A stretch of DNA of 64,000 nt, taken from assembly GCA_902761665.1 (NCBI GenBank), contig CACWLA010000004.1, positions 1 through 64,000 on the forward strand, given 5' to 3'. Below, piece after piece: positions 59,875-64,000 of this stretch. Position 1 is the first letter of the stretch. Each line of letters begins with the position of its first letter. The DNA comes from an uncultured Lachnospiraceae bacterium (GTDB taxonomy: Bacteria > Bacillota > Clostridia > Lachnospirales > Lachnospiraceae). The notes under the pieces are model-generated. The model did no database searches. It saw nothing but the letters and a program-made list of their open reading frames with translations, and was not told the DNA's origin. The translations under genes were made by a program, and so were the position numbers.

Positions 59875-60690
59875 ATGGATCATGCAGAAAGGCTTCTGCC
59901 GCCGAATGAAAAAGAAGCCGCAGCCTTTGCCGCGGACTTTCTCGCACGCAGCTTTCCGGTCCTTGCAGCCACTGAAGGCCTAAACAGCCGGCCTGAGATC
60001 CGGCCTGTCATCTTCCTCTTCGCGGAGAACGGCGCGCTGTATTTCCTGACGGCGAAAAGCCGCCGCTTCTATGCGGAGCTCTGCCGGGCGCCGCACATCT
60101 GCCTGACCGCCTTAGACCGGGAAAACGAGATCTTCCTCAGGATCTCCGGGAAGGTCTGTTTTTCCGAAGATGAACCGATCCTTGACCGCGCCGTCCGGGA
60201 ACGTCCGGAGCTCCTGCAGACCTTCGGCGGAGAGCAGAAAGCCCTGATCGTCTTTTTCCTTCTGGAAGCAAAGGCGGAGCTTCTGGCCGGGCTTGACGAG
60301 ATCCCGCAGGCGGAGTTCTACCTCCCCGATCCGTCCGGCGTCCTGACCGGGATCACGGTCAAAAAGAAGACGGAGCTGCGCGACCGGATCGCGAAGATCC
60401 TGGAGCGCCGCGAAGCGGAGCCGCCTGCTCTTCCCGAAGAGACTGCGAAACTGTACGACGGCGCCCTCTTCCTTTTCGCCGAAGCCGCGAAGGCGCTCTG
60501 GCCGCGGATGGATATCCGTCCCATCGAGCGCGCCGCCGTCTTCGAAACCTGGGATGAGCGGGAGAAGTACACGAAACTCGCCGCGAGACTCATCGGCAAT
60601 GCCGTGATCGACAAGCCGGAAGACCTCACTTATTTCCTGGATCCGGAACGCCTTGCCGAACTCCGGAAAGGCCGGACGCCGCAGGAATGA
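59875..60690 (+). CDS. Two-domain protein with PNPOx-like flavin-binding N-terminus
   Basis: The 271-residue protein starts with a split-barrel, PNPOx-like domain (about 15-150): FPVLAATEGLNSRPEIRPVIFLFAENGALYFLTAKSRRFYAEL. This resembles FMN-binding pyridoxamine-oxidase-like proteins. The C-terminal half (about 170-260) is an unassigned helical domain with DGALFLFAEAAKALWPRMD. It follows the P-type ATPase by 20 bases. Enzymatic activity unknown. Confidence 0.72.
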   Translation: MDHAERLLPPNEKEAAAFAADFLARSFPVLAATEGLNSRPEIRPVIFLFAENGALYFLTAKSRRFYAELCRAPHICLTALDRENEIFLRISGKVCFSEDEPILDRAVRERPELLQTFGGEQKALIVFFLLEAKAELLAGLDEIPQAEFYLPDPSGVLTGITVKKKTELRDRIAKILERREAEPPALPEETAKLYDGALFLFAEAAKALWPRMDIRPIERAAVFETWDEREKYTKLAARLIGNAVIDKPEDLTYFLDPERLAELRKGRTPQE

Positions 60691-60742
60691 GCCTGGGGAT
60701 CAGATAAACACAGATACGGAAGATATGCTCATGAAAAAAGAA

Positions 60743-60772
60743 CCGCTGCAGCGAATGCAGCGGTCCGTTTTT
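60743..60772. terminator. Bidirectional terminator
   Basis: A perfect 8-bp stem CCGCTGCA/TGCAGCGG with loop GCGAA has GTTTTTG on the right and, on the minus strand, TTCTTTTTTC. It lies between the PNPOx-like gene and the convergent 2-hydroxyacid dehydrogenase gene. Confidence 0.85.
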
Positions 60773-60777
60773 GTTTC

Positions 60778-61683
60778 TTATTCTCCGTACTCCCTCAGAT
60801 TCTTCAGCACGAGTTCCATCATCCTGCGGTGATTGTTGTTGCCGAAGTAACTGTTGTGGGCGGAAAGGAGGACGTTTTCCAGTTTCCACAGCGGACTGTC
60901 TGCGGGCAGCGGCTCGGTCTCGAAGACGTCCAGCGCGGCCCCGGTAAGGGTGCCGTCCGTGAGCGCCGTGACAAGCGCCGCTTCGTCGACGACCGGTCCG
61001 CGGGAGGCGTTGACCAGGAGCGCGCCGCGCTTCATGCGGGCGAAGGCATCCGCGCCGATCAGATGCCTGGTCCCGTCCGTCAGGGCGACCGCGAGGACCA
61101 GGATATCCGCCTCGGGCAGGCGCTCCTTCAGTTCGGAGAGCGGAAGGAATTCGTCCACGTTCGGGTCTTCCTTCCTGCTGCGGTTGAAGACCGTCAGCGT
61201 CACGCCGAAGGGCTTAAGGCGCCTTGCGATCTCCCGCCCGTAGGCGCCGAAACCCGCCAGGAACACCTTCTTTCCGGCCAGTTCCTGCCACTTGAAGTCT
61301 CTTTTGTATTCTCCGGCGAGCTGCATGCGGAAATCCTGCGGTACGCGCCGCAGCAGTTCCAGGATCCGCATCACGGTCCATTCCGCCATCGGTCCGCTGT
61401 ATACGCCCTCCGCATTGCAGAGTTTGATGCCGCGCTCCCTGACCCAGTCCAGGGGAATGCGGTCGAGCCCCGCGGACGTGATCTGCAGGTAACGGAGAGA
61501 CGTGAAGCCTTCGTGCCCCGTGTAATACAGCAGACTGTTGCTGATCATGCCCTCGTACTGTTCCGGATGTTCCGCCGGAACCCGTTCGTCCGGATGGAGC
61601 GTGACCTCGTGGCCGAGTGCTTCGATCGCACGGATATCGTTTTCGTCGGCTCCCAGGGAGCCGGTGACCAGGAATTTCATCAT
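60778..61683 (-). CDS. D-2-hydroxyacid dehydrogenase family protein
   Basis: The 301-residue protein has an atypical N-terminal catalytic domain and the NAD(P) fold VFLAGFGAYGREIARRL, the Arg in NASRGPVVDEAAL, the Glu in FETEPLPADSPLW and the His in LLSAHNSYFGNN. It oxidises or reduces a 2-hydroxy/2-oxo acid; the substrate is not readable. It overlaps the upstream ridA gene by four bases. The pair may deal with reactive enamine or 2-oxo acid products. Confidence 0.88.
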   Translation of the reverse strand: MMKFLVTGSLGADENDIRAIEALGHEVTLHPDERVPAEHPEQYEGMISNSLLYYTGHEGFTSLRYLQITSAGLDRIPLDWVRERGIKLCNAEGVYSGPMAEWTVMRILELLRRVPQDFRMQLAGEYKRDFKWQELAGKKVFLAGFGAYGREIARRLKPFGVTLTVFNRSRKEDPNVDEFLPLSELKERLPEADILVLAVALTDGTRHLIGADAFARMKRGALLVNASRGPVVDEAALVTALTDGTLTGAALDVFETEPLPADSPLWKLENVLLSAHNSYFGNNNHRRMMELVLKNLREYGE

Positions 61684-62108
61684 TCAACCTTTCCCGCTGC
61701 TGCGATGAGCTGCACCTCCACCGGCGCGTCTCCGGGAAGTGACGCCACGCCGACGGCCGCTCTTGCGCCGATGCCGGCGTCGCCGAACTGTTCAAACAGA
61801 TACTGTGACGCAAGGTCCGCGATCTTCGGCTGCTTCGTAAAATCCGGCGCAGAATTCACGAAAACGGTCAGCGACAGAATGCGGACGATCCGCTCGCCTT
61901 CCTCCAGGCAGTTTTCTGCCGCTGTCAGCGCGTTTTTCGCCGCCTGGACGACCGCCGGGCGGTAATTCTCCGGATCATCCGCCATGCTAATCTTCCCCGC
62001 TGCAAGCAGCACGCCGTCCCTTCTCGGCGTCATGCCTGCGGTATAAATGAGGCCGCCGAACCGGACGGCCGGTTTGTACATTCCCTGAGGGATCGGATCT
62101 TTTGCCAT
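61680..62108 (-). CDS. RidA family protein
   Basis: The 142-residue protein is a YjgF/RidA/chorismate-mutase-fold member: GGLIYTAGMTPRRDG, AAKNALTAAENCLEEGERIVRIL, VFVNSAPDFTKQPKIAD and the end GIGARAAVGVASLPGDAPVEVQLIA. The conserved Arg in GARAAVGV is the imine-binding residue. RidA proteins hydrolyse reactive 2-aminoacrylate-type imines. This longer subgroup (YjgH/YabJ-like) can have other substrates. It is followed by the 2-hydroxyacid dehydrogenase in the same operon. Confidence 0.9.
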   Translation of the reverse strand: MAKDPIPQGMYKPAVRFGGLIYTAGMTPRRDGVLLAAGKISMADDPENYRPAVVQAAKNALTAAENCLEEGERIVRILSLTVFVNSAPDFTKQPKIADLASQYLFEQFGDAGIGARAAVGVASLPGDAPVEVQLIAAAGKVE

Positions 62109-62302
62109 GACATACCTCCTGCTGCGGTCCCGGCTCCGCTTTCCCGCGGTGCCGGCCGGCTTTCTGTTTTCACTTTACCATCCGCCATTCTTTTTGTAAA
62201 GGAAAACGCCCGCGCGTTCCCGCCCTGCCGCATGCCGCAGGAAAGAGTCCCGTCATTTCCCCGTTTTTCCGACTTTTTCCGGGCTTTTTCTGCATTTTCG
62301 GC

Positions 62303-62332
62303 TTGAAATCCCGCCCCGTTTTCCTGTATGAT
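62303..62332 (+). promoter_or_regulatory. Promoter of the right-edge lipoprotein gene
   Basis: TTGAAA (62303-62308), an 18-base spacer and TATGAT (62327-62332), 34 bases before the start codon. The rest of 62109-62302 shows no gene. Confidence 0.7.
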
Positions 62333-62366
62333 AAAGGATGGTTTTTTTCTAAATCAGGAGGAGATC

Positions 62367-64000
62367 ATGAATCATTCCCGACATTTCAGACTTGCTGCTC
62401 TGTTTCTTGCCCTCTCGCTGATGCTCGGTGCCTGCGGATCCGCGAAGCCGGTCTCCACGGAAGCCGAAACGACGCCTCCCGCAACGACCGAGGCGCCGAC
62501 CACGGCGGTCCCCACCACCGAAGAGCCGACCACGGAGGAGCCCACCACCGAAGAACCGACGACCGAAGAACCGCGTGAACCGCTCACCATCGAGGAATAC
62601 ACGCTGATCGATAAGGAAAACGTCAAGGTCGTGATCCGGGACTTTGCCGAAGATGAGGAAGGCGCGCAGATCAACCTTTCCCTTGCGAACGGCACGGAGA
62701 AGAACATTGCCCTCTGCTGCACTTCCCTGATCCTGAACGGCTACACGATGACCGAACCTGCCGGCATCCGGCTCGAGCCAAACAGCGAGACCGACGCCGC
62801 GCTCCGCTTTGACCGCGCCGTGACGGATGAACTCGGCATCACTGAGATCGGTTCCGTCATCGTCAATTATAAGATCATCGATACCGATACCGGAGAAGCG
62901 GTCGCCGATCCCGACGCGTACGAGATCAAAACTTCCGCTTTCGAGCGCATGGCCGACAGCAAGGACTGGGAAGGCCGGGAGCTTTACAATGAAAACGACG
63001 TGCTGATCCTGCTGACGGACGTGACCGAGACCAATACCGGCGGGACCTGCTTCAAGCTGTATGTTGAGAACAATACGGAAAAGCACTTTGCCCTCGTCGG
63101 CGTGCAGGCCGTGGTCAACGGCCGCCGGGCTGACATTTCGTATCTCGGCATCGTCAATGCCGGAAGGAAGGCACTGACCGACCTGATCGTGACGAAGACT
63201 GCCAAGGATAAGTACGGGATCGGCGATGAGACCGACTCGCTGGAACTCTGTCTTGAAGCGCGCGACTGCAGTTCCTGGGATCTGCTGTTTTCGACCGGTG
63301 ACATGTTCTGCGATCTGAGCGGCAGCGTGCCGGCTTTTTCCGATGAGACCGAAGCCGATACCGAATTCGTCCCCGAAAAGATGCTCCTGGAAGACGATAC
63401 GCTTGCGCTTGCCTGCCTTGGCTGGCTCCCTGCCGACGGGCACGGCCCCGGCCTGAAGCTGCAGATCAGCAACAAGACCGATAAGGACATCCGCTTCCGC
63501 GTGGATGAAGTCATTGCCGACGACTACCTGATGAATAACTGCGGCCTGATCGTCCCGGTCACCGCCGGCGGAACGGCCGATGCCGCCCTGTACCTTGACC
63601 AGGATGTTCTGAACCTTACCGGCAATACGGAGTTCGGCACCATCGTGCTGGGCTGCTCCCTGCAGGACGGCGAGACGCACGAGGTCCTGAAAGCCCTCTC
63701 CGCCGTCACGGTGGAGACCGCTGCCAAGGAGCGCGTCACGGTCGCCGATACCGCAAAGGGAAAGACGATCTGCAATGAGAAGAAGCTGCAGATCGTGGCG
63801 ATCGCCTATACCGGCTACAGTGAAACGGTCGGTGAACGTCTCTATCTGTGGGTGAAGAACAGTTCCGACAAGACGATGGTACTGGAGCCCATCTATACGA
63901 AGGTCAACGGATCCTACATGCTCGGGATCGGAAAACTGACGGTACCGGCCGGAAAGATGACGATCGGTACGTACACGGTTCCCGCGCGTGAGACCGCACG
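62367..64000 (+). CDS. Large lipoprotein with Pro-Thr-Glu repeats, cut by the window end
   Basis: The frame starts at ATG 62367 after AGGAGGAG and stays open to 64000 (more than 540 codons). The N-terminus is a lipoprotein signal (FRLAALFLALSLMLGAC, lipobox LGAC). A PTTEE-rich spacer (about residues 34-70) follows, then repeated beta-rich segments that look like FxLYVENNTEK-type immunoglobulin-like domains, each about 130 residues, with patterns such as FKLYVENNTEKHF and LKLQISNKTDKDI. It is probably an exposed surface lipoprotein of unknown function. The 3' end is missing here. Confidence 0.82.
   Translation, partial: MNHSRHFRLAALFLALSLMLGACGSAKPVSTEAETTPPATTEAPTTAVPTTEEPTTEEPTTEEPTTEEPREPLTIEEYTLIDKENVKVVIRDFAEDEEGAQINLSLANGTEKNIALCCTSLILNGYTMTEPAGIRLEPNSETDAALRFDRAVTDELGITEIGSVIVNYKIIDTDTGEAVADPDAYEIKTSAFERMADSKDWEGRELYNENDVLILLTDVTETNTGGTCFKLYVENNTEKHFALVGVQAVVNGRRADISYLGIVNAGRKALTDLIVTKTAKDKYGIGDETDSLELCLEARDCSSWDLLFSTGDMFCDLSGSVPAFSDETEADTEFVPEKMLLEDDTLALACLGWLPADGHGPGLKLQISNKTDKDIRFRVDEVIADDYLMNNCGLIVPVTAGGTADAALYLDQDVLNLTGNTEFGTIVLGCSLQDGETHEVLKALSAVTVETAAKERVTVADTAKGKTICNEKKLQIVAIAYTGYSETVGERLYLWVKNSSDKTMVLEPIYTKVNGSYMLGIGKLTVPAGKMTIGTYTVPARETA
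62511..62570 (+). repeat. Four 15-base repeats coding PTTEE
   Basis: Four consecutive near-identical 15-base units encode PTTEE in the spacer after the lipobox. Repeats in such linkers are prone to length change and keep the reading frame. Confidence 0.8.

Overview
The window reads as chromosome of a moderately high-GC anaerobic Clostridia member, most likely Lachnospiraceae-like. This is inferred from gene content and neighbourhood: cdaA-cdaR, rpsF-ssb-rpsR, the zapA/ruvBA region, a TGS-uridine-kinase type nucleoside kinase, the serC-serA-DUF1015 trio and M56/BlaI pairs. No 16S gene is present, so the assignment rests on protein style only. Coding density is high and genes lie on both strands in operons. 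No tRNA, rRNA, CRISPR array or complete insertion sequence was seen.

Layout. 1-7.9 kb: translation and housekeeping genes (efp, yqeG, nrdR, prfC, a Na/phosphate symporter-like protein, an ABC-F ATPase) and two small zinc-ribbon membrane proteins. 8.0-11.9 kb: a visibly AT-richer island with a BlaI/M56 regulatory operon followed by a lipoprotein and a membrane protein, plus the 3' remnant of a large serine recombinase behind nested inverted repeats. 12.0-18.5 kb: an accessory locus with a TIR-membrane-beta-propeller protein convergent with a two-gene operon (HD-RyR protein, then a SLOG-plus-transmembrane protein). This resembles a nucleotide-centred signalling or conflict system and is the most unusual part of the window. 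18.7-25.4 kb: HAD phosphatase, a DUF2975/XRE/DUF4173 operon, M28 peptidase, phosphatase, NUDIX, DUF1287 and ZapA. 25.6-31.4 kb: one long minus-strand operon, two unknown membrane proteins-cdaA-cdaR-dtd-ruvA-ruvB. 31.5-36.1 kb: greA, dusB, rpsF-ssb-rpsR, birA and the RNase P RNA. 36.3-42.8 kb: a LytTR regulator with an NTF2-like domain, nucleoside kinase, tandem-TPM protein, zinc-ribbon protein and dipeptidase. 42.9-46.1 kb: nrfA-ccsB-ccsA for ammonifying nitrite reduction. 46.3-51.9 kb: dapF and the branched-chain amino acid ABC operon livJHMGF. 52.0-64.0 kb: the liv leader, an AraC regulator, serC-serA-DUF1015, plsY, a P-type ATPase, a PNPOx-like protein, a 2-hydroxyacid dehydrogenase with RidA, and a lipoprotein running off the right edge.

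Two regulatory points stand out. The liv operon has a promoter, a 34-codon leader ORF extremely rich in Ile/Leu/Val, and a rho-independent terminator before livJ, which is the architecture of transcription attenuation. The blaI promoter carries two ACTA...TAGT dyads, one overlapping the -10 element, consistent with autorepression.
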